DNA of 64,000 nt from Watersipora subatra. Its lineage: Eukaryota; Bryozoa; Gymnolaemata; Cheilostomatida; Watersiporidae. Location of the stretch: NCBI RefSeq assembly GCF_963576615.1, contig NC_088711.1, positions 15,795,869 to 15,859,868 of the forward strand. The letters run 5' to 3'. The translations under genes and the position numbers were made by a program. Numbering within the stretch: the stretch's first letter is position 1; each line of letters begins with the position of its first letter. Of the stretch, positions 11,101-25,542 are shown piece after piece. Below the pieces are notes generated by a model that saw nothing but the letters and a program-made list of their open reading frames with translations, made no database searches and had not been told where the DNA came from.

Positions 11101-13463
11101 CCAGTCTCTAGATCAAGCAGTTTTTTGCTTTATCTATCGAAACTCTCTCTTCTTTCTTTGTCATTTTTTCGCCTTGGGATTGGGATGTCACTGACTTATT
11201 TTTCAGGAAATTATCAACTCAAATATTCATGCGTAGAAATGTTTCAAGCCTTAAATATAACAATCATATTTGTTCTTAAACAGTATTGACACCTGAATAG
11301 GACCGGCTTCAAGTCATGCTTTATGCATTAAGCAAAGACAATCCTATTCACGTTGGCGGCAATACCGTGATACTTTGTGCCGTTATATCACCCGCATGAA
11401 TGACATGGCTCAGATTTCAATGTCTTTTAAATTGGTAAGTTAAAAATTAGTGCGTACATTTGATTGCTTGATTCACTCAAAAACGAAGGGTGGCTCTCGA
11501 CCTAAGCTAACTAGGATCCTTCTAGAACCTAATGACTCGGCGGGTTGCCAGGCACACTCACGTTCTATAGTTTGAGTAAATAGATAGGATGTAAATAAAG
11601 TTTGTGAGAAGCTTTTGATATTATATTCACGTGCGTATATAAAGTGATTGGCTCAACTGTCACCTATGGCATTGATTGGTTTATTGTTTGCTAGATTTGC
11701 TGTCGTGATGGGTAGACCAAGTGCTCGGTGCTGCTATGATTAACAGATAAATCGTACTCTGTATTACATGCTCCAGCTAGCGATTATATCACTTCATTTG
11801 TGTTTTTAATTTGTTTTTTTGTTGATTAATTATCGTATGATTTGGTATCGAATTATTCTTCTTTGATTTTTTGCTGCGATTTGTTGTGTATTAGTTATAA
11901 TTATTCAACTCTTTTATGTTTCTGGGTTTTGCACCGCTACAGACATGTGACCTTAGAAATGATAAAACACTGGTTGCTGTCATATTGATTTGTATATATG
12001 CAAGTCTCTCGCAATGTTCTCGCTGGCTCCAATCCACCCTCGCATCTCTTTTTCTAACAATGACTTCAATGGCCGGCTTGTAAAAGAGCCAATTATCAAC
12101 TCTATCAATCAATATCGCGGGCTATCCAGGCAAACAAAAATAATTTATTGTGTACACGTGTTGTGTATTACGAAGCTCCTCAAGTGCGTTATACGGTTTA
12201 ATAAGAAATGCTATCTCGGCCCTTGTGATTCATCGTTTGCGCAGAAACTAAAATTTGAAGAGATTATTTTGCCTCTGATAGCTGAAGATTCCATTATGCT
12301 TTCGCAATATTTAATTTGAATCTGGTCTTATTTTCTTTTTTAAATTAGCATAAACTGTTTCCTCTCATGATATTAAAATAATAACGGAAAAAAATTACAA
12401 AAAAGCACAAGGTAACAAAGTGTTAGCAATCCTGTAGTTTTTCAGGAAGTCAAGGAAAAAACAATATCAAAGTAAACTGTCACATAAGACCTCAACTTAC
12501 ATACTTCAAAAAAGTAACTTACCTTAAAAGTTTGTAATTTTACATGATTTTGTTTTAAGCAAATGAAAAAGCGCACATGTATATTCCACATTGTCTGCGC
12601 AACAAGATAGACAACAAAGGATGCAACTTGGCAGAATAGTAACATTCTGGTGCAGCCATCCAAGAACCACAGCTGGCTGTCTCATTGTTTTGGCACCATT
12701 TTGGAACTTTTATAAAAAATGGTTATAAATTTATGCCATCGACAGAAACGCTGACAAAACTTTAAGCGTCATTTGTGACCCAAAATATCTTAAATTTTAT
12801 GACTTTTTATGACATTCATAAGAGGAGATTATTGAGTTTTTGTATCCAACTTGTTTATTGCACGAAACTATCTGGAGGATATGTAAGTTATGGAGCAAAA
12901 AGGCTTAAAATATTGCGGCTACCAATCTACAATATTTTAAAATACTTGTTAGCTTAAGGTATTACTACGAGGTACGGTTATCATGAATTAAACCACTACA
13001 AATAATCTTTTGGTGACGATGAGCCGCAGTTTTTCTCGATGGTGGTCACTGTCAATCACATAAAAGCAGTTGCTCAGCCCCACCCCCTCCTCACTCTGAC
13101 ATGTGATTTTATTACACGCAAGGAATCAAGTCTTGAGCTCGTCTAAAGATTAATGGACATTTAGCTAATTTTGTTTTCTCTGGTTTCAATTGACACTCAG
13201 TAGAATAATATTATATATAATCAATTAATTCGTACCTGAAGCAAAGCTTATAGGCGCGCAAAGATTGACCAATAGGAACGGGCCATTGAAAGGTTCATAA
13301 ACTTCAGCCTGCCGTTTGTTATCTTTATTTTAACAAAGTGATTGGCTGTGAGCTACTTGAAGTGATCAGGGATGACAGATAAGGGCAACTTCTAGCTATC
13401 TCAACTTCAAACAGTCACTAGTTATACCTGAGTGTACATCTGGCTCCTCTCTCCATTCTCTCA
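8174..13463. other. Gene-free intergenic DNA
   Basis: No recognisable exon on either strand. A stretch near 8580-8630 (GGGGACCGCCGC followed by TAAATAAATAA) looks like the 3' tail of an old retroposon, but I cannot assign it to a family. The rest is AT-rich and unremarkable. Confidence 0.4.
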
Positions 13464-13507
13464 TATATATACTCGCACTCTACAGGATAAGGTATCTGTA
13501 GACCAAG
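13464..13507 (+). promoter_or_regulatory. Possible promoter and 5' UTR exon of the P450 gene
   Basis: TATATAT at 13464-13470, then about 37 bases ending in a good donor (CCAAG|GTATGC at 13508). A matching acceptor (TTTTCGTCTCAG) ends at 15713, upstream of the P450 start codon. Together they would make a leader exon. This is inference from sequence spacing only; transcript data would be needed. Confidence 0.25.
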
Positions 13508-15876
13508 GTATGCTATTCACCTTTACATATACTGCTTAGTTCTAGCTTTGCATTTAATTCTGTCTCTCGTGATTCTGAATATTAAGGAGGTGAGCGTGAT
13601 GACCGTTTGTAGCTATATACTTGCTGGCGTGGAGAGGCAGCACTGACCTTTGGCTGCATCTGTTACTTCCCATCGCGTATTGTACTTTATAACAGGCGCA
13701 AATAGTTCAAGTATTAAAAACGTACCTATAAACAGCGATATGTAAGAGCTTCTAACCTCTCACCAGCTGATACATGAAATTACGTTGTTCTTGGAGTAGT
13801 TTATAAGTGGAAGCATGTGGGTAGCTTAAACTCGACCTGACCTGGCATGGAACAGCAAAAGCTTATAACCAATAATACAAACACACTCCACAAACAATCT
13901 ATTTGACAGCAAACAAGCTAAAACAACAGCTTGTCAACGCTTTTTGACACAATAGATGACTAAATATAGAACGCATCATTAATTGTTCTCAGCGGCGAGT
14001 TGGGGGCTGATGATTTAGCTGGCTTTTAGGCCTTTCGATGGAGGTATGAAGGCTCTTGTCTACTCGCAAATGTTCTCTCGTGCATCCATTGGCTGGAGTT
14101 TACGACATCAAACATGCCATTAGCTCACCTCATGAATGGCAAATCAAAGAGATGTGGTCAGACTCACTGGTTTATATACTTCAGTTATTCGTCGGTCTTG
14201 GTAACTCATTCCTTTCGCTCGAACCACGCAGTGCGTTTTTCATGTTGGCTGTAATCCAAATTTCTATCCAGGTTTACTGCATTGCTTTATTATTATTTTC
14301 GCTGCTTTGTGCTAACTGTGTGCCCTTTACTATGGTCGCATTGACTTGTGCAAATAGAATTTGAAAGCATTTGAAAAGAAGCTGGTAGCTGATGCGGGTC
14401 ATGGAGTGGGTGAAGCAGTGAAGCTGTTAAGTACTGCCTAGTGCAATAGAATTCTATCCCGGTTGTACTTGCTCGCTCACAATATTGTTATAGACCAGGC
14501 CAGTGCTCTATCTATGCCTTTTTGTTTACTTACTCATTAGACAATGAGATAAATTAATTCTTTGGGTGCATTCTCTCTCACTCTTGCACTCGCGTGCAGT
14601 GCGCAAGTGCAGTTTATGCTTAGAGCCGGGCACCAACATTTTATATTGGCAAGATAATTAAATTAAATGCTTGCACACCTAATTGCCAGACCAGGTCACC
14701 TACCATTCTTCGTGCAAGATGATCTACTTACTATTCTGGACTAAAAATCTTACAAATATTTTATCATTTGATCTGGTAAAACTTGCCTTTCTGTAGGCAA
14801 AACACAAGAAAACATTTTTAATTTAACGGAATTTCTTTTATTGCAATAACGATTATTTATCTATAAATAGATTGGTTATTATCGGCAGCTGAGGCTCCCT
14901 GTGGTTAACCTTCGTCTCTTCCCAGTCACTTTCTTAGACCCTCCCTTTCTCCCCAGCTAATAAGCATTTCATAACAAATGCCAACGTTCACTTCATCCGG
15001 CCAACCTTTGCATGCCTTCTCTCCTTTGCTCATTTTCTCCAACATGATCACGGAGTGGACTAGTAAAGATTCCCTTGCATTTCGGCAGCGGTGTTTATTT
15101 TAAACATTTGATTGCTGCTGTGGATAGGAGAAGCAGCTGCTGATGGCAGAAGGTGTCATTCTTTCGTATTAAGTTTGGTTTGTATAATTTTATAATTGGC
15201 ATGTTACGGTCAACGGAGTGGGTTGTTCGCTGCCATTGCTGCCTTCGCTACGATTTGCTCTAATTCATCTCTAACTTGGTCTAACTAGCCTCTGACATTC
15301 ATTGTTAGACAGTAATTGACATTAAATTAGTCTGTTGTTATTGCAAATTTATTTGCTGCTGCCATTTGTCGTAGGCATTTACTACGCACATAATTTTGGT
15401 ATGAGATGAGTGCAAATTCATTGAGGTCTTTCAAAACTTTCACTGTACTTAATGAACCCAAGATGAGCGTGCCAATAGTTGTTACAACGCAGAGAGGTGA
15501 AATTTCCTTGTTTTGATGAAGTATAGCTGATGAATAGGTACTCATCATGCCAGACCTGAAGTGCCTCTACATGAGAGGCTAACGGTTATGACAACAATAT
15601 GAGGGAACAATGCTTGTAGAGACAAGACTTTCGACTTGATCTCTCCAATCATTGAACAGTATTTTAAAGGCCAGTTTAAGCTTATGTATGTAACCAGTTC
15701 ATTTTCGTCTCAGGAGCTGACTGAGCATAACCTACAAAAGAAACCTACGGAGAAGAGAACCTACAGAAAAGAGAACCTACATACAACCAGAACCTACAAC
15801 TGAGAAAACGTCTATTGAAAGTAACCTAAGCGAAGAGAAATTTCACGTCTGCCTATACTACACAGAAGCAACCAAG

Positions 15877-18800
15877 ATGTTGGTTACAGTTGTTCTGCTG
15901 CTGATTGCGGTTGTTCTTATTTACTTCCTTGCCAGGTATGTACACCGCCATGTCTGTTAATGCAATCATCATCCCTTTAATCAGAAAGTGTTTCATTTTT
16001 TGTGGCTGCATTCACTGCTGGTTGTGGGCAAACTGGGTTCAATCTTATGTAAGCAGTTTTTCGTTTGCAATGCTGAATCAGAGCCGGGGTCAAATGGAGG
16101 ACTGTACAGCAGTGGGTACACGCAGTCCAATTACTACAGGCACACACCGGCTTAATCATCTTCATTGAGAACAACTCATGTACGGGTTTCTTTTAGTTGA
16201 TTTGAGCCAACAATGATTTGGTGTTTAATATCTAGCAACAGCACACAAGCCAATAAGAAGGCATTGGAAGAAATGCACTTGTTGCTCCAAATGCTGCATT
16301 ATATCTACATCACATTTATACCGGGATTCATAAAGGGACAGTCTGGAGCCAAATCACAACTTTGTTCTTTCAATTGCTTTAAGGGCTGAACTCTGGGTTG
16401 AGTTCACATGTGAGCAGAGGAAATTGTATTACTGAGAATACATTGATGTGCAAAGACTGCCGTCGTGATTGAAGAATAATGCTATGCCTTATACTCAATA
16501 CCATCGTTCGGATGAGCGGAAAATGGGCGCACGCATCGTTTCATTCTCGGCGCCAGTAATTTGTTGCCCATCTTCAAAGGGTCCCATGAGTTTAATCGAT
16601 TGTTTGGAATGATCTTATCATTTTGCAGATCACGCCAAAGAAAGCTCCTCTTTTTCAAACAACTTGATATTCCAGGACCTGCACCAAATCTCTTATTCGG
16701 GAACCTTCACGCAATGGCCGGAAAAGTAAGTACAACTTGATCTACGACCTTTTCTAATTTATTTGCTCAACGTATCTAAAAAGCGCACATCACAAATGAA
16801 TGTCTACTATTTTAGAAATATGTTGATACACTGAGTGATTGGACCAAGGAATACGGCAAGCTGTATGGGTAAGTTGAATGTATGTAGTTATCGCACTAAA
16901 TCTTTGAGTATTCACTGTTTACCACTGTTGTCCGCCGTAGCTCCCTTCCTTTGCACTCGGCTCTAAACGCTCCATATTTTGACCTGCTCTGAGTGTAAAG
17001 GTTAGAGTTGCAACAATAATATATATATATTAAGAAACAATGCGATATTTTCATAGAGTGAGTAAAACAAATGATACTAGGATGAGTTATCTAATCTCGG
17101 AAAGGTTATTGAATAACGGATAAGGGATACGGAGCAGTTGGCTTAACCAAACACTGACAAGCGAGTGCACCTGGCGCTCCTCTGCCCGTATCAGATTTTG
17201 GTGCATTTGAAGATGGGAGTATCTCCCTTGTACGAAACTATATCCTCAAACATTTGGGAGCAATTTTGACGAAAATTAGGGATTTATTAATAAAACAACT
17301 AAGATCGCGAGTTCACCTCCTTTTCTGACGAGTATTATCAGCTGCTCAAAGTTTTTTTGACTAGCCTTGCCCATGTTTAGTATTCATATCCTGTACCCTC
17401 GGAATATGTCATGTCATTCCATTCGCTGTTGGTGATATTGTTGGGTATAATAATAATTATTAAAATATTCCAGTTGACTAAGTTATCCGTAATGCACTAG
17501 AGAAATCCCATCCATCATTTTAACGGGACTCTCAGTATTTTATATAAAAACTCCTCCATTTATCGATCAATCAAATTAAATTAAATTTACGACCGAATAA
17601 GTTGTGATAGCTGCCTGCCATATTCAATAAATTATTAGATGTGTCACTGATAAATATTAAGATATTCATAAGAGCAGTCTTCCTCCAATCTAATACACTA
17701 TTTTATGACAATGTTCAAACATTCTTTTCCTCGTGATAATGTCAACTTACTGTCAATTATTCTTTAGCCTTAGTTCGTGTGAGGATGTACTAAGGGAGTC
17801 TCTTTACGCGTTTCGCTTTTGTTCAAGTACAATCTCAGTTCAATTCACTTTTGCTTGTCATCATCTACATTCCTCGGTCATTCTTTACTCGTGACGAATA
17901 GGAAGGTCTAGGCAAGGCATCTCTGCTAGCCTCTCCCTTCATGCCATGCAACTTCTTTTTGAATGAGTGTCAACTATTAGCCATTCCCACAGTTCCATTG
18001 ACAATATTTTTTTTAATAACAAGCAACTGTAATCAATCAGATCAATTTGTCAATTGAAGGCAAATTAATGGAAAAAATTTAAAGAATAACATCTTCAGAT
18101 GTCTCAGTTTGGTTATTATGAAGATTGATTCCTGAGTTGCAAAAATACAGTCGTTCAGCGTGATTAGAGTTCGGCGCCGCACTAGCATAAATTATGCCAG
18201 TGTCAAATGCACCAATAATTTGTCGACGGGCGGCAACATAGGATTATAAATGTCTATTTCTTCTGATTAATTTATGTAAATGCTTATAATATTTTGTACT
18301 CAGGTACTACGAAGGTTCTCTGCCTGTTGTCGTCACATCAGATCCGGAAATCATCAAGGAGGTCTTTATCAAACAGTTCCATAACTTCTACGGACGCAGA
18401 GTAAGTTCCTTATAAATTATTAAAATGTTCGAACTATCCTTTTTTGGTTTGAGAGAAATTGACTCCAAGGCGTTGCGCTGTAGTCATGGGATTTGACTAC
18501 TATGGTAGCCTTTGTAGTTGCTGAGACTAGGCAGTCTGGTTAAACACTTATGTAAATTTAATGGCTTTTTGACCAAATATAATCTTAAACACGTATCTAT
18601 GGATAGTTATCCACCTATTCGTGGTGGCCCGGTGGCTGTAAACGGTCAAAGCAAGTCTACTCGGCATGCTTAGTGAAAGTTGTTCTATACAAGTCAACGG
18701 ATGGCCTGGGAAGACGCAGATGAATTCATTTACTAGCTGCTACTGCACTCTGCAACCATAACACGGATCAAGCAACAATTGATGGCTTTACATAGATGCT

Positions 18801-21800
18801 CTGAGCGGAGCGCATGTCTAGTGCAAGACTTTTGTTATCATGTGTCACTCACTCACTTAGCAAACACACGTGGCTCGTGAAACAAAACATTGGATTTTAA
18901 GTTAGAACAAATATTTGCCTTTTCAAACTAGCTTAACAGCTAGTCTATTTTACCAATTTATTCAAGTGTGCCTCTATTGGCTCTTTAGCACTCTAGATAG
19001 ACAGTTGGTCAGAGGGCACAAGGCATTCGGTGCGATCGGGTAGATAACCTTGTAATAGTGGTCGGTGTTTGTTTGCAGACAAGAGCATCTATCTCATAAA
19101 TCTGAGCTGTCTAGGGCGAAGTTCAACGCTTTTACCCACAGACTGATTTCAAACTAGCGCTGAATATTATTAACAGGTTCATTAGAACAGCGTTCTGATC
19201 ATATCTAGTGTTGACCGGCATCGGTGATTGCTTATGCTCCCTGCAATAAATATTTACAATATTGTTATGTAATCAACATGCCAGTTCTATTACCCAATAA
19301 GCCTTGTTGTTGTTTTGGTCAGTCTGTAAAATTTTGTTTCACTTTCAGCTCCTTCCAGTGCAGCCGGAGCCTGACACAGGTGCTGACAAGGATGTCCACA
19401 TACTTTTCTCAAGAGGCCACAGATGGAAACGACTTCGCACAACGATTAGCCCTAGTTTTAGCGCTACTAAAATGAAAAAGGTTTGTTAGACTCTTTTACT
19501 CCTTATACTGATTGCCCTTCCGGCCGCTGTCGCCTGCTCAACATTATAGTCTATTAAATGCCCTGGCATTATGCAAAAAACTTTACATTTGGCTCTATTT
19601 ATAGTAACACTAACATTTATAAACTTTATTTCCTTATGGGTAATTTTAGATGCTTCCTCTGATCAAAGGATGTATAGGTGAGACGATGACAATCCTTGAG
19701 AAAAAGTCTATGGAAGGACAAGCTTTCGACATTCACAGGTAGCTGATACTGTTCAAACATCTTCACTCACTCTAGTTTTCCACAAATCTTTTCACCTGTC
19801 ACATGTGACTCAAACGACTCAACGTGAGAGTGATTCAGATTTGATAGCCAAAATAAGCTGTCAATCTCTAGTTATATAATTTGACAGCGTGCGTGCGTAA
19901 ATGGCTCAACTGGTTCTGATTACTTTAAATATCTGTGGGAAAACAGTGAGAAATTTTGGGCTGTAGGTCAAGTTTGTTTACTTGACTCAGCACTAAAACT
20001 ACTCTCAGAATCTTTTGTAAGTAGCTGAAGTAATTTACTAAGGCCTCTGGAAACGGTATCGAGGTTTGCTTATTCATTGTGTCATTTCTTATATGTTGTT
20101 GACAGAGTTCTGCAAGGCCTTACTATAGATGTGATTGGCACATGCGCCTTCGGACTCCAGCCACAGTTTCAAAAGAACAGAGATGAGGATCCTTTCATCA
20201 AACGGTGCCAAAGACTTTTTACAGATTTTGCCAAGCGACCATTCATCGTAGTACTCGGAGGTAAAGAACGTTATTCATACCATTTTAACTGACAACCAGC
20301 TGTTGGCCTTTTGGTGAGCCATACTAGAGCAACCTTGTCATATTCTTCTGACAACCAGAAGACAAGTTAAACAGTAACTAACACAAATAGTTGTGCCGTG
20401 GCATGAAAAAATTGCGTATCTTCTGTAAATACTTAATCTTTGTCTTGTTTGCAGCTATATTTCCCGAGCTTTCGAGATTCTGGTGGCGGCTCTGCAAGTT
20501 CGTTTCTGCTTACACCTATGATGACATGGACTGGTTGTTCACCAACCTTGGATCTGTGATAGACAAAAGAAAATCGATGAATGTTGAAGCGAGCAATGCA
20601 GGTACGCTGGATAAACGCAACAAACCAGTCGATCTGCTGCAGATACTCCTTGACGCCGAAGTTGGTAGCGGTTCATCGCGGGGAAACTCTGTATCACATT
20701 TGACAATGCATCGTTCAGAGGAAGACTTCAATAGTAATTACGAAGTTGATACAAGTGGTAATTTTTCGCCAGAACTCAGCAGCATTTCTGCTCGTAACTA
20801 CCTCACATCTAAACTGGAAAGTCAGCAGAGTAAAGTAGAGTCTATCGGTCACCAAAATCAGGACAAGTGGTCGTGCCCAGCAAAGGCTTCATGCGAAAAA
20901 CCAAAGACACGTCTTTCTCTTGATGTAAGTACCATTGCGGCAACCTTTTTCTCAGCTTAAGCGCTTTGAAATTCTTTTGAATTAGAATATTTCTTTTGCA
21001 CTCAGAGATTCTGCAGCACTTGTTCAGAGAGAAAAGGCCATCATTTTTCAAATATTCTTCCTATAGTGTGAGTTCATTTGAATATATATGCATGTTTGAA
21101 GATTCTAGGGTGTGAAAAGGCTGTTTGGAGCACTCTAGAAATCTATACATTATTCATGCACACACCTATAATGTACCGCTGTCTTTTAGGAAGTGAAAGC
21201 GTCCAGCGTCGTATTCTTAATTGGTGGTTACGAAACTCTCAGCAACCTGCTAGCCTATGTCGCCTATGAACTGGCAGTCAATCCTCAATGCCAGCAGACT
21301 TTACAAGAAGAGCTTGACAGCGTATTTGATGAAGAGGTAATAAATAATATTTGACATATATGAGTTTAGTAAACAGCCTTGGCAGGCCTGGGTCTAGATG
21401 ACATCTCATCGAGTTGTAATTCTCTCTATTTTACTACTAACCACCATAGATGGCTTCTAAAAAAGATTGTTATGTTTGGTCGTGTCACTGGGGTTTTTGA
21501 GCTTGAGGGCTCAGAGGTGATACGCGGCTAAAACAATAGTTGACAATGTAGCGAGCTAGATAAATATTAAATGTGGCCAGTTTTACAAAGCTTCGAGAGA
21601 TTCTAATTAACATTTCCTAGAAATCTATTGTCTCCTCGTTGCTTTTTCTTCAAGTCTGCGTAGTCAAGTTGGCTGGTCGTGTTTTATTCATAGATATAAC
21701 AACTCCTTCCTTTTTCCCTTTTTATTCGCTCAGTTGGTTCAAGTGACTTCACAAGTTTTGAGCCATATAATCTACCTGCCTTCTGCTATCTTTAACTCCA

Positions 21801-23603
21801 ATGTTATGTTTTGCAGGCAGAGCTGACTTATGATAAGCTTTCCTGTCTCAAATATCTAGACATGATTATAAGCGAAACATTAAGGAAATACCCAATAGCG
21901 TCCATGTAAGTTGCTCACCCTTGCCTTATTCCTTTACACCAGGAATGACTGCTATAATCAAACACAATTGCGATGAATTTTTCATTTTTCAAATGCGAGT
22001 TTATAGATTCAGTTATGTTGTGTCTACCCTTGTATCACCACATCCAGCTTGTTAAACACTATAAATGATCTCACAGGTTGGTGTTGATCTGACCAGACTG
22101 GTCTGAGCAATGGCATTAATAAGGTTTCCATCTTTCTTGCAGACTGGCAGGCCGTCTCTGCATGAACAGCACAACCGTAAAAGGTATATCTATACCGCAG
22201 GGAACTACAGTACAACCAGATATTTGGAGTTTACATTATGACCCTGAACATTGGGGCCCGACAGACCCACGCCAATTTGAACCAGAAAGGTAAGAGTTTG
22301 GACATAGACAAGCCTATTTATGGTTTCATCGTGTCATATAATCTCTTCATAATTTATATTGCATAATTGTCGTCTTACCGAGCCAAGTAGGTTTATGGTA
22401 ATTCCTCAGACAGACCAGAAATTACCCAATAATCTCAAAACAACGAACAATTTTTACAATCCATTGAGAGTGTAGAAAACAAGTTGGAACTAAAAATTTA
22501 TGCGGATCTAGAAGGAGGATCTAGAAGGAGTCATCGCTAGTGCATGATGCTCAAATCATGATAACAAGCATTGAATAACTTTATGAATGCCCTGGGTAAC
22601 TTTATGAATGCCCACCGCTTCCTTACAATATCCTTATCAAGTCTAAGTACAATATTCTGGAATTCGAAATATCTATACCTCTTTCCTCTTTCATTCTTTT
22701 GATGGATGTCACAATGACAAGAGTTTATGTCCTAGCATTTCAGCCCGGTGCAGCTAGAGATTAGTGTACAAATTAGTTGGCTCTCACTTCTTATTGTCTC
22801 CGGTTAGCCAGCTCAGTTGCGGTTGCACTGGCACATAAATTAATTTGCCAAGTGAATGCTTCTAGCCATTAATGTTTAGAATGATTGATAGAAATACCTC
22901 GACAGCAGTCCATTGTGAGTTGCTGATTTATTGTCGCTACTCTCAAATGTTTCAAATCTCCGAATCCTTTGGTGAGGCATTTGATCTTTAAGCAGCACTC
23001 GATCATGTCATAATAGAACAGGATTGTTTCCGTTGATCAGCTTATCCAAACTTACCTATCATTTCTCGCCATCTCTGTTTGCCTAATAGAGTGCACTGAC
23101 ATTTTTACTTTACGCTTTTTGATGTTCATCAGCCGGGCCTACCACTGTTGCTTCCAGCCACATCATTCGGTGGCTGTTGGCAGTTGTTAAGTGCACCCAA
23201 TTAATAGGCTTGTTTTTATATGGCTGAGCCATTAGCCCTACCTTCCAATGACCTGATAAACAAGGGCTGGCTCAGCGAGTCTAAGTGCACCCAGCTTAGT
23301 TGTCTAATCTATCTTCGAGTCATGTTTTTTATAATTAATACTTTCTTTTGTATTTATAGGTTCACACCAGAAAATGTTGCGAAAAGGCATCCTATGGTTT
23401 ATTTACCATTTGGAGCTGGACCGAAAAACTGTATCGGAATGCGATTTGCTATGACCGAATGCAAAGTGACGCTCGCAACGCTTTTCAAAAGATTCAATAT
23501 CGAGACTAGCCAGGAAACACAGATTCCCTGTGAACTCGTAGAAACCGCCTCTCTTAGTCCTAAAGATGGAGTCTATGTAAAGCTTGTACCTAGAAATGTA
23601 TAA
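15877..23603 (+). CDS. Cytochrome P450, CYP3 clan (CYP3A / thromboxane-synthase-like)
   Basis: Microsomal haem-thiolate monooxygenase, anchored in the ER by an N-terminal hydrophobic segment (residues 1-19). Twelve exons join in phase: 15877-15935, 16629-16725, 16816-16868, 18304-18400, 19349-19480, 19650-19738, 20106-20260, 20455-20924, 21190-21336, 21817-21905, 22143-22289, 23360-23603, giving 592 codons plus stop. Landmarks: proline hinge PGPAPN; helix C WKRLR (about 128); helix I GGYET (about 396); ExxR as ETLR (453-456); PERF (about 510-513); haem loop FGAGPKNCIG with Cys536. Similarity to CYP3A runs the whole length. Exon 8 carries about 85 residues more than usual in the helix H-I region, rich in Ser, Asn and Gln. 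The haem loop has Lys where Arg is usual. The substrate cannot be told from sequence. All introns are GT-AG and the frame is intact, so the gene is probably functional. Confidence 0.93.
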
Positions 23604-24188
23604 CCCAAAAAGCATTCTGTAGCCCGCTAACTAGTCATCAGAGCTATGGAGGAGGGGGAGGTGACACACTCCGAATACTCAGCAATGCATGCTTACTCTT
23701 TAGCAATCAAGTTTTAACTAGTCACTATATAGCATAAAATAATTACTAGCAATTTCTGTATAGCTGCAATTTTAAAAGTGTTGCAGAAATATATCGTTTT
23801 ATTTCTGTAAATAATATTTTGTTTAATCTTGGCATGTTGAGTTGTTGCCGTTTATCTTATATTGTGAAGAGTAGAGAGATATTTTTGTAATAAGTTATTT
23901 AGTGCCAAGGCTAACGTGCAGAAATAGCCTCGGGTAAGCCATGGCGTTAACACTACCTCTTACAGTAGAGTCGAGAGTTGTGTGATGGTATAACATTTCC
24001 ACTGTTTATTTTGTGTTGTACTTCTACCTTCAGTGGTATGTATTCATGTGAAATACAATATTTATTAGAAAGTTGTATCTCAGAACGTTCCAATCTATAG
24101 CCCTCACTAAATATTCACCATTAGGTCGACATACTGTATAATTATGTTTAAGTAATCAGCTTGTTTTAAATGGAAGTAAAAATGATGA

Positions 24189-24194
24189 AATAAA
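24189..24194 (+). promoter_or_regulatory. Candidate polyadenylation signal of the P450 gene
   Basis: AATAAA about 590 bp after the P450 stop. Another AATAAA-like site follows near 24353. Which one is used is unknown. Confidence 0.35.
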
Positions 24195-25542
24195 CTACAA
24201 ATAAAAAATATATAATTGTTAAATTTCTTTGGACAAATTCAAGAGAAAAGTCTGTTACAATTTTTAGCTTTAATTGTGTTTAATTTGAAATTCAGGCAAT
24301 GATAAAAATACACTAATGAGTTTTCTTGGAGTTGTCTTTTCACAAATATTATGAATAAACAACTCCTTTAATGAGTTCAGTCGAGGACACATCACAGACA
24401 TTAAGAGGTAGGTATGTGGGAAAAAATTGCAAGTTCTGATATCTGGAATCTAACAACAAAACGGTGTTGTCTTGCGCGTGTCGACTCAACAAATTTTAAT
24501 CAATATTTGCTAACAGAAGCCCTGAAATCAGTGAAAACAAGCCTTGAAGGCTACAGAAGATATACCTTGAGCATACATATCCTTTTACAAGATCATGCTA
24601 GCAAATGTTTTGAGCCATGCTAAAGCCAAAAGTAAATAAATCCTTGCAAAGTTTATGTGATTAGTCACACGTTTTGTTTGCCTTTTCACATGTCACAGTA
24701 TATCAAAGGGAATCCCACTCGGTCAATAAAATCACTTATGTAATCATTGCTGAACATTGACTTTGTAATCTTTGTAGTTTTTATAAATCTATACATCACA
24801 TCACAACCCTTCAGGTTAAATGATCTGATCTCGGCAGACTGCTGATAAATGCAGGAGACACGTTTGAAAATAAAAAGATGGCTGCTATCACCGCCTGATA
24901 TAGCAACCTCAAATCAATAACTATAGCCCAGGCAAAAGGAATGTCGATATTAAAATAGCTGGTGTATCCAGCTACCTTTCTAACTTTTAAATAATCCTCA
25001 TAATTATTATAACCTAAATAGTAAATAAAAAAGGTTTTCCACTCGCTAGTCGATCCTTGCTACGTAAGCAATGGCCTGTAAGAATTCTATATTCACGCAC
25101 CTTAAAGACTACTAAGTGCAATGATATCTATTGGCTATCGATGAACAGCATCTTTGTTTCTTAATGAGAGTGTTTTAGGAAAATCAAGCTGTTGTAGTTA
25201 ATGCAGTGAGAATGTTCAATTAGGCCTCCACTGAACAATCAATTATGTTTAGTCATGTTGCTAAACAACACAAGCTTGAATACATCGCGCTTGCAGCGCC
25301 TCTGCGCCTTTAAATGTCACACAATAGTTTTGTGTCTTTTGTGTTATACGCCCGAGATACGCGGCATGGAGAGGCAGCAGTGCTGATCATAACTAGGCTT
25401 TTACAACGTGATTTGAATGTAGTAGCAAAAATCAAAATATGTTCTAGTCTGAGGGTTTACGATTGTTGCATGGCTAAAGTATGCCATCCCAGGCGCCTCC
25501 TTCCCTGGAAGGTAAGGTGTCTGTCTACTAACATCAACTCGC
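24195..25542. other. Gene-free intergenic DNA
   Basis: No recognisable coding exon between the P450 3' UTR and the 56-bp satellite. Only chance ORFs shorter than 100 codons. Confidence 0.5.

Noticed and set aside
20991..21060. Possible extra P450 exon
   Set aside because: Exon 8 joins 21190 in phase and matches CYP3A without it.
22350..23200. Additional P450 exon between exons 11 and 12
   Set aside because: The PER-F motif is completed by joining 22289 directly to 23360; nothing is missing.
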